A DNA stretch of 64,000 nt, taken from the NCBI RefSeq assembly GCF_001189955.1, contig NZ_LFLT01000005.1, forward strand, positions 98,737-162,736, given 5' to 3'. The DNA is from Herbaspirillum chlorophenolicum (lineage in GTDB: Bacteria > Pseudomonadota > Gammaproteobacteria > Burkholderiales > Burkholderiaceae_D). The translations under genes were made by a program, and so were the position numbers. Each line of letters opens with the position of its first letter. Position 1 is the stretch's first letter. The notes below the pieces were generated by a model. It was not told where the DNA came from. It saw nothing but the letters and a program-made list of their open reading frames with translations, and ran no database searches. Below, piece after piece: positions 29,191 to 39,595 of this stretch.

Positions 29191-29250
29191 ATTCCAGATG
29201 GGTCGATAACTTCGCGGAAAAACAGTGGCGGCAACAGGGAGCCGGAAGGA

Positions 29251-30447
29251 CTAGGACCCGGGCGTAGCGGGCATCAGCACCTGCTCGCCTTCCTTCAGGC
29301 CCGATGTCACTTGTGCGCGTTCGCCATTGCGAATGCCGATCTTGATCTTGCGCGCTTCCAGCTTGCTGCCATCCAGCACTACCTTCACGGTCTGGGTACC
29401 GTCCATGCCGGGCTTGGTCACCAGCGACAGCGGAATGCTCAGTGCCTGCTCCACGCGCGCCAGCACGAAATAGACGTCGGCGGTCATGCCGCTCATCAGC
29501 TCGCGGCTGGGGTTGGCGACATCGAACAGCACGGTATAGAAGGCCTTCTTGCCCTGGCGGCCGGAGTCGTCGGTGGGCAGCAGCATGATCTGGCGCAGCT
29601 TGCCGCTCCAGCGCTTGCCGGGATAACCGGGCGTGGTGAAATAAGCGGTCATCCCCTTCTGCAGCCGCGTGACGTCTTCTTCGGCCACCGGCACCTGCAC
29701 CGTCATGCGCGAGAGGTCGGCAATGCGCATCAGCACTTCCTGGTTGGCGCCCAGCATCTGGCCCACGCGTGCGTTCATGGTGACGATGGTGCCGCTCACC
29801 GGCGCTTCGATGCGAGTCTGCTTCTGGATGGCCTCGTCGTCCTTGATCGCGGCTTCGGTCTGCTGGATCTGGGCATTGGTGGCGTCCACCCGGGCCGCAG
29901 CCGAGTACATGTTCATGCGGCTGGATTCATACGACTCTTCACGCGTGGCGTTCTCGGCCTTCAACTGGGTCTGGCGCTGGAACTGCAACTGGGCGAAGTC
30001 GAGCTGGGCATTCTGCCCCGCCAGCTCTGCCTTCAAGCGCGCCAACTGGGCGCGATTGCTTTCGATGCGGCCGTTCTGCACGGCCGGCGACACCGTCACC
30101 AGCAGCCTGCCGGCCTTGACCGTCTCGCCGATGGCGACATCCACATCGGCGATCTGGCCGGCCACCTTGGAGCCCACATCCACATAGGTTTGCACCACGA
30201 CATTGCCGGTGGCATTGACCACTTGCTCGATGTCGGCCTTCTCCACCTTGACCGTCTCCAGCTTCACCGGCACCGGCCTGGCCGGTTGCGGCGCCGGGCG
30301 ATGCTGCCAGAAGGCAATCCCGCCCGCCACCAGCACCACCAGAATGGCGCCGCCCCACAGCGCCTCCCGCTTGCCGCGTGCGCGGCCATCGCCGGTGCGT
30401 ACCGGCGCCTGGGTTGCTTGCTGGGAGTCGTCGTGCTGCTCGGTCAT
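29251..30447 (-). CDS. Periplasmic adaptor (membrane fusion protein), MacA-like
   Basis: 398-aa HlyD/MacA-type adaptor. One N-terminal membrane anchor lies near residues 30-47 (GGAILVVLVAGGIAFW). A lipoyl half-motif follows (VGSKVAGQIADVDVAIGETVKAG), then a long coiled coil at about 125-220, the second lipoyl half (IEAPVSGTIVTMNARVGQ) and beta-barrel domains. MacA normally sits beside the ABC pump MacB, but the flanking genes are an outer-membrane factor and opgH, so the pump partner is elsewhere or absent. Start ATG 30447; ribosome site weak. Confidence 0.88.
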   Translation of the reverse strand: MTEQHDDSQQATQAPVRTGDGRARGKREALWGGAILVVLVAGGIAFWQHRPAPQPARPVPVKLETVKVEKADIEQVVNATGNVVVQTYVDVGSKVAGQIADVDVAIGETVKAGRLLVTVSPAVQNGRIESNRAQLARLKAELAGQNAQLDFAQLQFQRQTQLKAENATREESYESSRMNMYSAAARVDATNAQIQQTEAAIKDDEAIQKQTRIEAPVSGTIVTMNARVGQMLGANQEVLMRIADLSRMTVQVPVAEEDVTRLQKGMTAYFTTPGYPGKRWSGKLRQIMLLPTDDSGRQGKKAFYTVLFDVANPSRELMSGMTADVYFVLARVEQALSIPLSLVTKPGMDGTQTVKVVLDGSKLEARKIKIGIRNGERAQVTSGLKEGEQVLMPATPGS

Positions 30448-30483
30448 GGTCGGTTAGAAGTGCTACTACGATAATGATTTCAG

Positions 30484-30515
30484 AAAAAGATGACGGCCGG
30501 ATTACCGCCCGGCCG
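30484..30515 (-). terminator. Probable terminator after opgGH
   Basis: Stem CGGCCGG (30494-30500) / CCGGCCG (30509-30515). On the minus strand a run of five U begins five bases after it (30484-30488). Separates opgH from the adaptor gene. Confidence 0.55.
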
Positions 30516-30542
30516 AATCTCACCTTCCTGCGCTGCCCTCGT

Positions 30543-33146
30543 TCAGGCCGCGACCGGCTGCGGCGGCGCCGAAGCGATCGCCGCCAGCCAGTCGGCATGC
30601 ACTTCCGGCGCCCTGCTCCATACCGCCTGGTGCAACTGCGACAGCAATTGCGGCTCTTCGAGCAGGCTGTTCTTCTGCTTGTCGCTGAGCGCATCCGGAC
30701 CGTCTTTGAGCGCCGTGCGCACCAGCTTCTCGCGCAGGTGCTGCGTCAATTGCGGCACGCTGGGATGCGCATGCGCGGTAGCGCAGACCAGGGCGTTGAA
30801 CGACGGATCGACAACGGCATCGACGAAGCCCGGCAGCTCGGGAGTCTCGTTCAGATGGCGCACGGTTTCGCGCAATTCGAACGGCGGATCGGTCTCTTCC
30901 GGGATCTTGAACAAGCCGGCGCGGCGGAAACCGCGGCCGAAGGACACCCGTGAAGACAGCACCGAGGTCGGTATCGAGATCGCCAGCGAACCGGCGATCG
31001 GCAACAGCCACCAGATGAAGGATGGGTTGAGCCAATATACCAGCGCGCCCCAGGCCAGGCCCAGCAGCGAGTGCCAGCCGTGGCGGCGTACCGCTTCGCC
31101 CCAGCCGGTTTCATTGTCGGCGCGCGGCGGCGATTTCCAGCCGACCGCCCAGCCGAGGAAAGCGCCCAGCACGAAGCGCGTGTGGAACAGCATGCGCACC
31201 GGCGCCAGCACCATCGAGAACAGCAGTTCGATCACCATGCTGACGAACAGCGCCAGCACGCCGCCGAAGCCGCGTGCGCCCTTCACGGCAAACAGCAGCA
31301 CCGCCAGGATCTTGGGCAGGAACAGGATGGTCGCGGTGGCCGACACCAGCGCCAGCGCCTTCTCGGGATGCCATTCGGGCCAGATCGGATAAAGCTGGCG
31401 CGGCTCGACAAAATAGGTCGGGTCGATCAGCGTATGCGCCGCCAGCAGCAAGGTGGACAGCAGCAGGAACAATCCCCACAACGGCGCCGACACATAAGCC
31501 ATGACGCCGGTGACGAACACCGCACGGTGCACGACGTGCATGCCGCGCGCCAGGAACAGGCGGAAGTTCATCAGGTTGCCCTGGCACCAGCGGCGGTCGC
31601 GGCTGAGCTCATCCAGCAGGTTGGGCGGCATTTCCTCATAGCTGCCGTCGAGGTCGTAGGCAATCCACACCGACCAGCCGGCGCGGCGCATCAGCGAGGC
31701 TTCGACGAAATCGTGCGACATGATCGGGCCGGACAGGTGGCCCTTGCCCGGCAGCGGCGCCAGCGCGCAATGCTTCATGAAGGGCTTCAGGCGGATGATC
31801 GCGTTGTGCCCCCAGAAGTGCGACTCGCCCAATTGCCAGTAGTGCAGGCCGGCCGTGAACAGCGGGCCGTACACGCGCGTGGAGAACTGCTGGATGCGGG
31901 CGTACAGTGTGTCGCGCCCGGCCGCGCGCGGCGCGGTCTGGATGATGCCGGCGCCGGGATGCTCTTCCATCAGGCGGGTGAGCTTGGTGAGGCAGTCGCC
32001 GGTCATCACGCTATCGGCGTCGAGCACCACCATATAGCGGTAGTCGGCGCCCCAGCGGCGGCAGAAGTCGTCCAGGTTGCCGCTCTTGCGCTTGACGCGG
32101 CGGCGGCGGTGGCGATAGAAGATCCGGCCGAAACCACCGGTCTCGCGGCACAAGGTGGCCCAGGCGGCCGTCTCGGCGGCACAGATGTCGGCCTCGCCGC
32201 TGTCGGACAGCACGAAGAAATCGAAATGCCGGATCTGCCCGGTGCGCTCCAACGACTCGTAAGTCGCCCGCAGGCCGGCGAACACGCGCGCCACGTCTTC
32301 GTTGCAGATCGGCATGACGATCGCGGTGCGGGCCTCGGGAGCGATGTCCCTGTTGCCGGCCTTCTCATGCGAGATCAGGTATTTGTCATCGCCGCGCATC
32401 AGGACCAGGAAGCCCGTCATGGCGGTCCAGAAACCGGCCGACACCCACAGGAACAGCAGCGCGAACAGGCCCAGCACCAGCATCTCCAGCGGCTTGGTGC
32501 CGTGGTAGGGCAGCACGTCGCTCATGAAGTAGGTGGCCATCGAGGTCTGCAGCACCATCAGTATCAGGAGCGTGATGCGGCGCACGTTGCCGGTATGCTG
32601 CCAGTGGCCCTTCGGGTCCGGCGCGTCGGAACTGTCGAGGTGGTCCTCGACGTAATGCGGCTCGTCGTCAGGCACAACTTCGGCCGCGGCCTTGGCTTTC
32701 TTGCCCCGGCGCCAGCGGCTGGGGCGGCGCTCCAGCCGGCGGTTTTCCTCCTCCACCCAGCGCGAGAAGGGATTGAGCTCGCCCCAGGGGCGCGGCACCA
32801 TCGATTTGCGGTTCAGCGGCGGCGCCACGGCGATATGCGGCTGCCCGCGGTCGCTGTCGATCTGCGGCGCACTGGCTGCGGCATCTGCGGCTGCCGGATA
32901 CATCAGGTGCAGGCGTGCATCGACCGAGGCTTGCGCCATCACGGGCGCGGCCTGGGCATCGTGCCCGGAAGCCTCGGCCAGCACGCGATGCAGGTCGGCC
33001 ACCGGATCGCCTGAACCCAGCTCACCCGCCCGTTCTGCAAGTTCGCGGCGCTGCTCGGGCGACAACGGCAAGCGCGCGAGATAGTCCTCAAGCGCCTGGG
33101 ATGCCGCCGATGCCTGCCTTAGTTGGGGGGTAATATGTAGCTCCAC
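30543..33146 (-). CDS. opgH: Glucans biosynthesis glucosyltransferase H
   Basis: Inner-membrane GT2 glucosyltransferase that builds the beta-1,2 backbone of osmoregulated periplasmic glucans from UDP-glucose. 867 aa. Two hydrophobic segments precede the catalytic loop; [17 protein letters not shown] and DRRWCQGN (the QxxRW-like motif) are visible, then several C-terminal helices. The start is GTG 33146, giving a 28-nt overlap with opgG and coupled translation; the N-terminus [14 protein letters not shown] matches the conserved start of pseudomonad OpgH, supporting this start. Operon opgG-opgH. Confidence 0.94.
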   Translation of the reverse strand: MELHITPQLRQASAASQALEDYLARLPLSPEQRRELAERAGELGSGDPVADLHRVLAEASGHDAQAAPVMAQASVDARLHLMYPAAADAAASAPQIDSDRGQPHIAVAPPLNRKSMVPRPWGELNPFSRWVEEENRRLERRPSRWRRGKKAKAAAEVVPDDEPHYVEDHLDSSDAPDPKGHWQHTGNVRRITLLILMVLQTSMATYFMSDVLPYHGTKPLEMLVLGLFALLFLWVSAGFWTAMTGFLVLMRGDDKYLISHEKAGNRDIAPEARTAIVMPICNEDVARVFAGLRATYESLERTGQIRHFDFFVLSDSGEADICAAETAAWATLCRETGGFGRIFYRHRRRRVKRKSGNLDDFCRRWGADYRYMVVLDADSVMTGDCLTKLTRLMEEHPGAGIIQTAPRAAGRDTLYARIQQFSTRVYGPLFTAGLHYWQLGESHFWGHNAIIRLKPFMKHCALAPLPGKGHLSGPIMSHDFVEASLMRRAGWSVWIAYDLDGSYEEMPPNLLDELSRDRRWCQGNLMNFRLFLARGMHVVHRAVFVTGVMAYVSAPLWGLFLLLSTLLLAAHTLIDPTYFVEPRQLYPIWPEWHPEKALALVSATATILFLPKILAVLLFAVKGARGFGGVLALFVSMVIELLFSMVLAPVRMLFHTRFVLGAFLGWAVGWKSPPRADNETGWGEAVRRHGWHSLLGLAWGALVYWLNPSFIWWLLPIAGSLAISIPTSVLSSRVSFGRGFRRAGLFKIPEETDPPFELRETVRHLNETPELPGFVDAVVDPSFNALVCATAHAHPSVPQLTQHLREKLVRTALKDGPDALSDKQKNSLLEEPQLLSQLHQAVWSRAPEVHADWLAAIASAPPQPVAA

Positions 33147-34735
33147 GTTTCTGACAAGGTTGCGCCGCCGTTGGCATTGCGCAGGAAACCGCGCAGCTCG
33201 ACTGGCTTGTTATCTTCTACCCGGCGCAGCTTGACTTCGATGCGCCAGCCGCCGGTCATGTCGTTCTTGCGTGTGGTCACGCTCACGATCTTGCCGTTGG
33301 CATCGGCTTCCACCACACCCTCGACGCGGGCGGTGGGGGCCAGTTTCTTCAGCGCAGCGCCGTCGAAGTCGATGGCCAGGGCCTGTGAATCGTCCTGCTT
33401 GCCATCCTGCTTGGGACGGTAGCCGTGGCCGAAGCGGGTCTGCGTGACCCAGGCCAGCGGCGGACGCTTTTCATTGTCCTTCTGCCACAGCAGCCGGTAT
33501 TCCACATTCATCGGCTGGCCGACCTTGGGCATGTTATTCGGCACCCAGTAAGCCACGATGTTGTCGTTGGTTTCGTCCGGCGTCGGAATCTGCACCAGCT
33601 CCACCCGGCCCGAACCCCACTTGCCCTTGGGTTCGACCCAGGCGCTGGGCCGCGCTTGATAGTTGTAGTCCAGGTCCTGGTAGCTGGAGAATTCGCGGTC
33701 GCGCTGCATCAGGCCGAAGCCCAGCGGGTTGTCGAACGAGAATGACGTCACCAGCAGGCGCTTGGGATTGACCAGCGGACGCCACAGCCATTCGCCGGTG
33801 CCCGACTGCATCGACAGGCCGTCCGAATCATGTACCTTGGGACGGAAATCGTCACCCGGGCCCGGCTGGTTTTCGCCGAACAGGAACATGCTGGTCAGCG
33901 GCGCAATGCCCAGCTTGGTCACGTTGGCGCGCAGGTAGACCTGCGCCTTCACGTCCATCACGGTATCGGCGCCGGGCTTGAGCACAAAGCGATAGGCGCC
34001 GGTGGCACGCGGCGAGTCCAGCAGCGCATACACCGTCAGCTCCTTGCTGTCAGCCGAGGGGCGCTCCAGCCAGAATTCGGTGAAGCGCGGGAATTCCTCA
34101 CCGGAATACAAGGCGGTGTCGATCGCCAGCCCGCGTGCGGACAGGCCGTAGCCCTGTCCCTTCCCCATCGCGCGGAAATAGCTGGCGCCGTGGAACGTCA
34201 GCACATCATCCTTGACCTTGGCCGAGTTGACGGGAAAGCGGATACGAAAGCCGGCGAAACCGATATTGCGCAGCGAGCGCGGATCGATGCTGCGGTTGGC
34301 GCTGTAATCGAACAGTGCCGGACTGAAATTGATCTCGTGCACCGCTCCGCCGACCACCTCGTTGATCTTGACCGGTTCGTTGAACGTACCGCCCAGGTGG
34401 ATGAAGGAAAGCTCGAACGGCAACTTCTGCGCGCGCCAGTACGACTTGTCGTCTCGGAAGCGGATCTGGTTGGCCTGTTCGTAGCTCAGGTCCTTGACCG
34501 CTTTGGGCAGGCTCTCGGAAGGTTTTTTGTAGGACTTGGAGGCCAGGGCCTTGGCGCGCGCGGCCACTGTATTGAAATCGAAGGCGAATGCCGCCGAATG
34601 AACCGCCAGCAAGCCGGCAACGGTTGCCGGAATGACAAGCCGGCGCCACCAGGCCGGCCTTGCGGCACGGCGCGGGGGCGAGCCCGGCACAGGCCATTTG
34701 ATGAGCTTGAACGACATTATTGTTTTGTCTGACAT
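33119..34735 (-). CDS. opgG: Periplasmic glucans biosynthesis protein G
   Basis: 538-aa periplasmic protein that adds or shapes branches on the beta-glucan made by OpgH. The signal peptide has a basic part WWRRLV, a hydrophobic core and cleavage near AAFAFDF (about residue 52); the long N-terminus before it also holds RRAARP. The mature part has the OpgG beta-sandwich signatures, such as [15 protein letters not shown] [14 protein letters not shown] and [12 protein letters not shown]. Start ATG 34735 (MSDKTIM) is preferred; ATG 34717 (MSFKLIK) is also plausible. Followed by opgH with overlap. Confidence 0.93.
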   Translation of the reverse strand: MSDKTIMSFKLIKWPVPGSPPRRAARPAWWRRLVIPATVAGLLAVHSAAFAFDFNTVAARAKALASKSYKKPSESLPKAVKDLSYEQANQIRFRDDKSYWRAQKLPFELSFIHLGGTFNEPVKINEVVGGAVHEINFSPALFDYSANRSIDPRSLRNIGFAGFRIRFPVNSAKVKDDVLTFHGASYFRAMGKGQGYGLSARGLAIDTALYSGEEFPRFTEFWLERPSADSKELTVYALLDSPRATGAYRFVLKPGADTVMDVKAQVYLRANVTKLGIAPLTSMFLFGENQPGPGDDFRPKVHDSDGLSMQSGTGEWLWRPLVNPKRLLVTSFSFDNPLGFGLMQRDREFSSYQDLDYNYQARPSAWVEPKGKWGSGRVELVQIPTPDETNDNIVAYWVPNNMPKVGQPMNVEYRLLWQKDNEKRPPLAWVTQTRFGHGYRPKQDGKQDDSQALAIDFDGAALKKLAPTARVEGVVEADANGKIVSVTTRKNDMTGGWRIEVKLRRVEDNKPVELRGFLRNANGGATLSETWSYILPPN

Positions 34736-35208
34736 GCAATCTTCTGGTTGAAATGCTTCCGGCCCGCGGCAGCCGTACGCCGCGACCGGCCCGGAAAGCA
34801 AGGCGCTAGTTTACCCAAATGTTGCGTGAATTGTTCGGGCGGATGGCTTGAACCCGGCATTTGCCGGAGATATTGATCTCCAGCAACCCTGAAATGGCCA
34901 TACCGAACCGGATGAAGGCGGCGCCTGCGCCGAACGGCCAACGCAACCCTGATGGCGATGTTCGCGAACCGGGCCTGCCGCCATGCAGCTTTACCCCATT
35001 CCATCGCTCCCAGTGCCGCCTGGCGATTGCCCAAGCGCATCTTGGGCATCTGCCGGGCGTCTGTCGAAACATTTTCGATCCATGCACTATCAGGTATAAG
35101 GGCGGCGGTGCCACAGAAAGTTCCGTAGTGCAGCATGGCTCCTGTAACATTATGCGTTTGGCAGGCGCATGCCCTGCCACACCTCTCCAACCTGAACAGC
35201 ACACGCGT
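34736..35208. other. Divergent intergenic region, opgG / folA
   Basis: About 470 nt. An open frame continues upstream of folA through much of it, but the reading has no ribosome site, family similarity or normal codon use, so I regard it as non-coding. Promoters for opgG and folA must lie here; none could be picked with confidence. Confidence 0.3.
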
Positions 35209-35709
35209 ATGTCTTCCTCCTCTGCAGCAGGCAACCTGGCCATCGTCGTCGCCACCGACCGCAACAACGGCATCGGCATCAACAACACCCTGCCCTGGCA
35301 CCTGCCGGAAGACCTTGCGCACTTCAAGCGCACCACCACAGGCCATGCCATCCTGATGGGCCGCAAGACCTTCGAGTCGATCGGACGGCCGCTGCCCAAC
35401 CGCCGCAATATCGTCATCACGCGCAATGCGGACTGGCAACATGCAGGAGTGGAAACCGCCGCCTCGCTGCCGGCTGCGGCCGCGCTGGCGGGCGATGGCC
35501 CCGCCTTCATCATCGGCGGCGCGCAAATCTATGCCGAAGCGCTGCCGCTGGTGAACCGTCTGATCGTTACCCGTATCGAACAGACATTCGACTGCGATGC
35601 CTTTTTCCCCGCGCTTGATCCGCAAATCTGGCAAGAAACCGCACGTGAGCAACACCACGCCGAAACTTCCGGATTTGACTACGCGTTTGTGACATACGAA
35701 AGACGCTGA
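35209..35709 (+). CDS. folA: Dihydrofolate reductase
   Basis: Reduces dihydrofolate to tetrahydrofolate with NADPH, recycling the folate oxidised by ThyA. 166 aa. NNGIGINNTLPWHLPEDL holds the M20-like loop and active-site acid (Asp or Glu position in LPEDL), and GRKTFESIGRPLPNR and IIGGAQIYAEAL are the usual NADPH-binding signatures. ATG 35209 gives a family-like N-terminus; ATG 35152 is in frame but less likely. Ribosome site weak. Followed by the decarboxylase gene 190 nt downstream. Confidence 0.95.
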   Translation: MSSSSAAGNLAIVVATDRNNGIGINNTLPWHLPEDLAHFKRTTTGHAILMGRKTFESIGRPLPNRRNIVITRNADWQHAGVETAASLPAAAALAGDGPAFIIGGAQIYAEALPLVNRLIVTRIEQTFDCDAFFPALDPQIWQETAREQHHAETSGFDYAFVTYERR

Positions 35710-35752
35710 GCGAGCGCGCCGGCCGCTGTTGCTTTTTTCCGTTTTTTGCTTA

Positions 35753-35777
35753 ATATGCGCACCTCTTTTGCGCATAT
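35753..35777. promoter_or_regulatory. 9-bp palindrome upstream of the decarboxylase
   Basis: ATATGCGCA (35753-35761) and TGCGCATAT (35769-35777) are perfect inverted repeats around 7 nt, 43 nt after folA and 123 nt before the decarboxylase start. No T-run follows, so a regulator binding site is as likely as a terminator. A weak TAATAT at 35751-35756 could be a -10 element overlapping it. Confidence 0.4.
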
Positions 35778-35899
35778 CTGCGACAATCCGCTTTCTTTTT
35801 TGGCGCGCAAGCTTTCCGCCCAGGCGCAGTTTCTTTTTGCCCTTCTGAACGCATGCCGCCTTTCATGGCGTCCCCTGCGTTCAAGCCCTGGAGAACACC

Positions 35900-38164
35900 A
35901 TGAAATTCCGTTTCCCCATCGTCATCATCGACGAAGACTTCCGCTCCGAAAACACTTCCGGCCTCGGCATCCGCGCGCTGGCTGACGCCATCCAGGAGGA
36001 AGGCATGGAAGTGCTGGGCGTGACCAGCTACGGCGACCTGGCCCAGTTCGCGCAACAGCAGTCGCGCGCCTCGGCCTTCATCCTGTCGATCGACGACGAG
36101 GAACTGGGCGCCGGCTCCGACGAGGAAACCGATTTCGCGCTCAAGGCCCTGCGCGCCTTCGTCGGCGAAATCCGCCACAAGAACGCCGACATCCCCATCT
36201 ACCTGTACGGTGAAACCCGCACCTCGCGCCACATCCCCAACGATGTGCTGCGCGAACTGCACGGCTTCATCCACATGTTCGAAGACACGCCGGAATTCGT
36301 GGCGCGCCACATCATCCGCGAAGCCAAGTCCTACCTGGACGGCCTGGCGCCGCCGTTCTTCCGCGCGCTGGTCGACTACGCGCAGGACGGTTCCTACTCC
36401 TGGCACTGTCCCGGCCACTCCGGCGGCGTCGCCTTCCTGAAGTCGCCGGTGGGCCAGATGTTCCACCAGTTCTTCGGCGAGAACATGCTGCGCGCCGACG
36501 TCTGCAACGCCGTGGAAGAACTGGGCCAGCTGCTGGACCACACCGGCCCGGTCGCCAACTCCGAACGCAACGCCGCGCGCATCTTCAACGCCGACCACTG
36601 CTACTTCGTCACCAACGGCACCTCGACCTCCAACAAGATGGTCTGGCACTCCACCGTGGCGCCGGGCGACATCGTGGTGGTCGACCGCAACTGCCACAAG
36701 TCGATCCTGCACTCGATCATCATGACCGGCGCGATCCCCGTATTCCTGATGCCGACCCGCAACCACCTCGGCATCATCGGCCCGATCCCGCTGGAAGAGT
36801 TCACGCTGGAAAGCATCCAGAAGAAGATCGAAGCCAACCCCTTCGCCCGCGAAGCCAAGAACAAGAAGCCGCGCATCCTGACCATCACGCAGTCGACCTA
36901 CGACGGCGTGGTCTATAACGTCGAGACCCTGAAGCAAATGCTCGACGGCGAGATCGACACCCTGCACTTCGACGAAGCCTGGCTGCCGCACGCCACCTTC
37001 CACGACTTCTACAAGGACATGCACGCCATCGGCAAGGACCGTCCGCGCGCCAAGAAATCGATGATCTTCTCGACCCAGTCGACCCACAAGCTGCTGGCCG
37101 GCCTGTCGCAGGCCTCGCAGATCCTGGTGCGCGAGTCGGAGACCGTCAAGCTGGATGAAGACGCCTTCAATGAAGCCTTCCTGATGCACACCTCGACCTC
37201 GCCGCAGTACTCGATCATCGCCTCCTGCGACGTCGCCGCGGCCATGATGGAAGCGCCGGGCGGCACCGCACTGGTGGAAGAAAGCATCCTGGAAGCGCTG
37301 GACTTCCGCCGCGCCATGAAAAAGATCGACCAGGAATTCGGCAAGGACTGGTGGTTCCAGGTGTGGGGCCCGAACGAGTTCTCCACCGACGGCATCGGCG
37401 AGCGCGAAGACTGGGTGATCAAGGCCGAAGACGACTGGCACGGCTTCGGCAACCTGGCGCCGGGCTTCAACATGCTCGACCCGATCAAGGCCACCATCGT
37501 CAACCCGGGCCTGTCGCTCAACGGCCAATTCGGCGAGACCGGCATCCCGGCCTCGATCGTGACCAAGTACCTGGCGGAACACGGCGTCATCGTCGAAAAG
37601 TGCGGCCTGTATTCGTTCTTCATCATGTTCACCATCGGCATCACCAAGGGCCGCTGGAACACGCTGGTGACCGCGCTGCAGCAGTTCAAGGACGACTACG
37701 ACAAGAACCAGCCGATCTGGCGCATCCTGCCGGAGTTCGCTTCCGCCAACCAGGGCCGCAACGCACGCTACGAGCGCCTCGGCCTGCGCGACCTGTGCCA
37801 GCAGATCCACGAAACCTACAAGGCCTACGACGTCGCGCGCCTGACCACGGAAATGTACCTGTCGGACATGCAACCGGCCATGAAGCCTTCCGACGCGTTC
37901 GCCAAGATGGCGCACCGCGAGATCGACCGCGTGCCGCTGGATGAACTGGAAGGCCGCGTCACCTCGATCCTGCTGACCCCGTATCCGCCGGGCATCCCGC
38001 TGCTGATCCCGGGTGAAATCTTCAACAAGACCATCGTCGACTACCTGAAATTCGCGCGCGATTTCAACGAAAAATTCCCGGGCTTCGAAACCGACGTGCA
38101 CGGCCTGGTCAAGCGCGAAGTGAATGGCAAGCGCGACTACTTCGTGGATTGCGTGAAGCAATAA
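35900..38164 (+). CDS. Orn/Lys/Arg decarboxylase, probably arginine decarboxylase
   Basis: PLP-dependent fold-type-I amino acid decarboxylase of the inducible AdiA/LdcI/SpeC group, 754 aa, the normal length. Residues 1-125 form the response-regulator-like wing domain (FPIVIIDEDFRSEN). The PLP lysine lies in STQSTHKLLAGLSQ near residue 396, with the preceding LHFDEAW aspartate. The C-terminal domain ends in the GFETDVHG segment. GGAG lies nine bases before the ATG. Substrate choice among arginine, lysine and ornithine cannot be settled by eye. It would make a polyamine precursor and consume protons. Confidence 0.9.
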   Translation: MKFRFPIVIIDEDFRSENTSGLGIRALADAIQEEGMEVLGVTSYGDLAQFAQQQSRASAFILSIDDEELGAGSDEETDFALKALRAFVGEIRHKNADIPIYLYGETRTSRHIPNDVLRELHGFIHMFEDTPEFVARHIIREAKSYLDGLAPPFFRALVDYAQDGSYSWHCPGHSGGVAFLKSPVGQMFHQFFGENMLRADVCNAVEELGQLLDHTGPVANSERNAARIFNADHCYFVTNGTSTSNKMVWHSTVAPGDIVVVDRNCHKSILHSIIMTGAIPVFLMPTRNHLGIIGPIPLEEFTLESIQKKIEANPFAREAKNKKPRILTITQSTYDGVVYNVETLKQMLDGEIDTLHFDEAWLPHATFHDFYKDMHAIGKDRPRAKKSMIFSTQSTHKLLAGLSQASQILVRESETVKLDEDAFNEAFLMHTSTSPQYSIIASCDVAAAMMEAPGGTALVEESILEALDFRRAMKKIDQEFGKDWWFQVWGPNEFSTDGIGEREDWVIKAEDDWHGFGNLAPGFNMLDPIKATIVNPGLSLNGQFGETGIPASIVTKYLAEHGVIVEKCGLYSFFIMFTIGITKGRWNTLVTALQQFKDDYDKNQPIWRILPEFASANQGRNARYERLGLRDLCQQIHETYKAYDVARLTTEMYLSDMQPAMKPSDAFAKMAHREIDRVPLDELEGRVTSILLTPYPPGIPLLIPGEIFNKTIVDYLKFARDFNEKFPGFETDVHGLVKREVNGKRDYFVDCVKQ

Positions 38165-38204
38165 CGCACCATGCAAAGGCCGTCCTGGCCTGCGCAACAA
38201 TCAG

Positions 38205-38239
38205 AAAAAGCCGATACCGTTCGCCGGTATCGGCTTTTT
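38205..38239. terminator. Bidirectional intrinsic terminator
   Basis: GCCGATACCG (38210-38219) pairs with CGGTATCGGC (38225-38234), extended by A5/T5 on either side. Serves the decarboxylase and the convergent chromate transporter pair. Confidence 0.93.
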
Positions 38240-38296
38240 TCTTGCCAGCGGAATCGGCCCGCTCGCGGCCTCATGAAATATGCGGGGAAAATCCGG

Positions 38297-38827
38297 TCAG
38301 AACGACCCGAGATAAAAATAACCCGCCAGCGCGCCGCCGAACAGCAGCCACAACGGATGGATCTTGCTCTTCAGCGCAATGACGGCGGTGGCAGCGGTGA
38401 TCGCGGCAAGGAAGCCGTGGGTGATCGAAGCCTCGGCGATCAGCAAGGCGCTGGCCGCGACCAGCCCGCCAGTCACCGGCAACAGGCCATTCTGCACATG
38501 GCGGCGCCACGGCTTGTCCTTGAAGCGCTCCCATACGTGCAGCATGATGATGGTGATCAGCGAGGACGGGCCGAACTTGGCGAAGGTCGTCACCAGCATC
38601 CCCCAGAAGCCCGCGACGTGCCAGCCAACCAGCGTCACCACCATCAGGTTGGGGCCGGGAGCGGCCTGGCCCAGCGCGAACAGCGCGCTGAAATCTTCGG
38701 CCGTCATCCAGTGGTGGACCTCCACCACCTGGCGCTGCATCTCCGGCAGGATGGTGTTGCCGCCACCGAAGGCCAGCACCGAGAGCTGGGTCATGATGAC
38801 GGCCAATGCGATCAGGGTCTGGCTCAT
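38297..38827 (-). CDS. Chromate transporter, short-chain half (second)
   Basis: 176-aa, six-helix CHR-family half-protein. FGGGNTILPEMQRQVVEV at the start and GQAAPGPNLMVVTLVGW carry the family motifs. Its ATG (38827) overlaps the stop of the first half as ATGA, so the two are coupled and presumably form a heterodimer equivalent to one long ChrA. Such pairs export chromate or a related oxyanion, or may have other physiological roles. Confidence 0.9.
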   Translation of the reverse strand: MSQTLIALAVIMTQLSVLAFGGGNTILPEMQRQVVEVHHWMTAEDFSALFALGQAAPGPNLMVVTLVGWHVAGFWGMLVTTFAKFGPSSLITIIMLHVWERFKDKPWRRHVQNGLLPVTGGLVAASALLIAEASITHGFLAAITAATAVIALKSKIHPLWLLFGGALAGYFYLGSF

Positions 38828-39486
38828 TGCGCACCCTCCTTCGCCGACTCCTTGGATATCTCCTTCGCCTGCGACTTGGCCGAGAACTTGTCGCCGTAGC
38901 GCGAGGTCAGCAGCACGCTGATCGGGGTCATCACCAGCATTACCCACACCAGCGGCACGCGCAGGATCGCGATGGCGATGAAGCAGACCACCGCAACGGC
39001 CGCCAGCACCAGATTCTTTCGCAACGGCAGCGCGATCTTGATCGCCATCTGGATCAGCAGGCCGGCCGCCGCGGCCGCCAGCCCGGCGAACAGATGCTTC
39101 ACGTTCGGGTCGTTCTGGAAATGCTGGTAGATGATGCCCAGCACCACCACCACCGCCGAAGGTACCGCGATCAGCCCGAAGATCGCGGCCAGCGCGCCCC
39201 TCACGCCACGGAATTTCATGCCCAGCGCCACCGACAGGTTGATGATGTTGCCGCCGGGCAGGAACTGGCACAGGCCCAGCAATTGCACGAATTCGGCTTC
39301 GGACAGCCAGCGCCGGCGCTCGACCACCATGCGGTGCGCCAAGGGCAATGCACCGCCGAAAGCGGTCATGCCCAGGCCGAGGAAGCCCAGGAAGAGTTCT
39401 TTGGAAGTGGGTGGGGTAAAGCCCGCCTGCTGTCCATTTTCTGTATTGGGCGCGGCGGTGGCCTGGGTGTGTTCGGAAGTGCTCAT
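38824..39486 (-). CDS. Chromate transporter, short-chain half (first)
   Basis: 220-aa CHR-family half-protein. FLGFLGLGMTAFGGALPLAHR and GLCQFLPGGNIINLSVALG are the N-terminal-half motifs. A C-terminal charged tail (KSQAKEISKESAKEG) extends beyond the last helix. ATG 39486 is chosen as GAG lies six bases upstream; ATG 39492 is next best. Divergent from a LysR regulator that may control the pair. Confidence 0.88.
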   Translation of the reverse strand: MSTSEHTQATAAPNTENGQQAGFTPPTSKELFLGFLGLGMTAFGGALPLAHRMVVERRRWLSEAEFVQLLGLCQFLPGGNIINLSVALGMKFRGVRGALAAIFGLIAVPSAVVVVLGIIYQHFQNDPNVKHLFAGLAAAAAGLLIQMAIKIALPLRKNLVLAAVAVVCFIAIAILRVPLVWVMLVMTPISVLLTSRYGDKFSAKSQAKEISKESAKEGAQ

Positions 39487-39595
39487 GTTCATCTCGCAAT
39501 GCTGCTGCGGCGCCATTGCCGCACGAATGAAAGGCTACTCTTGGGGAGGGTTTTTGTCTAATATATGTCAGATACTCAATTCATACTTTATCGAT

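Noticed and set aside
31071..33014. 647-codon open frame antisense to opgH
   Set aside because: Low-complexity Arg/Gln/His-rich translation typical of shadow frames; opgH on the other strand is complete.
34861..35208. Upstream in-frame extension of folA
   Set aside because: Adds over 100 residues not found in dihydrofolate reductases and has no ribosome site; treated as intergenic.
35750..38200. 816-codon open frame antisense to the amino acid decarboxylase
   Set aside because: Shadow of strongly biased third positions; composition is Val/Gly/Asp/Arg-rich without domain motifs, and the sense frame is a complete known enzyme.
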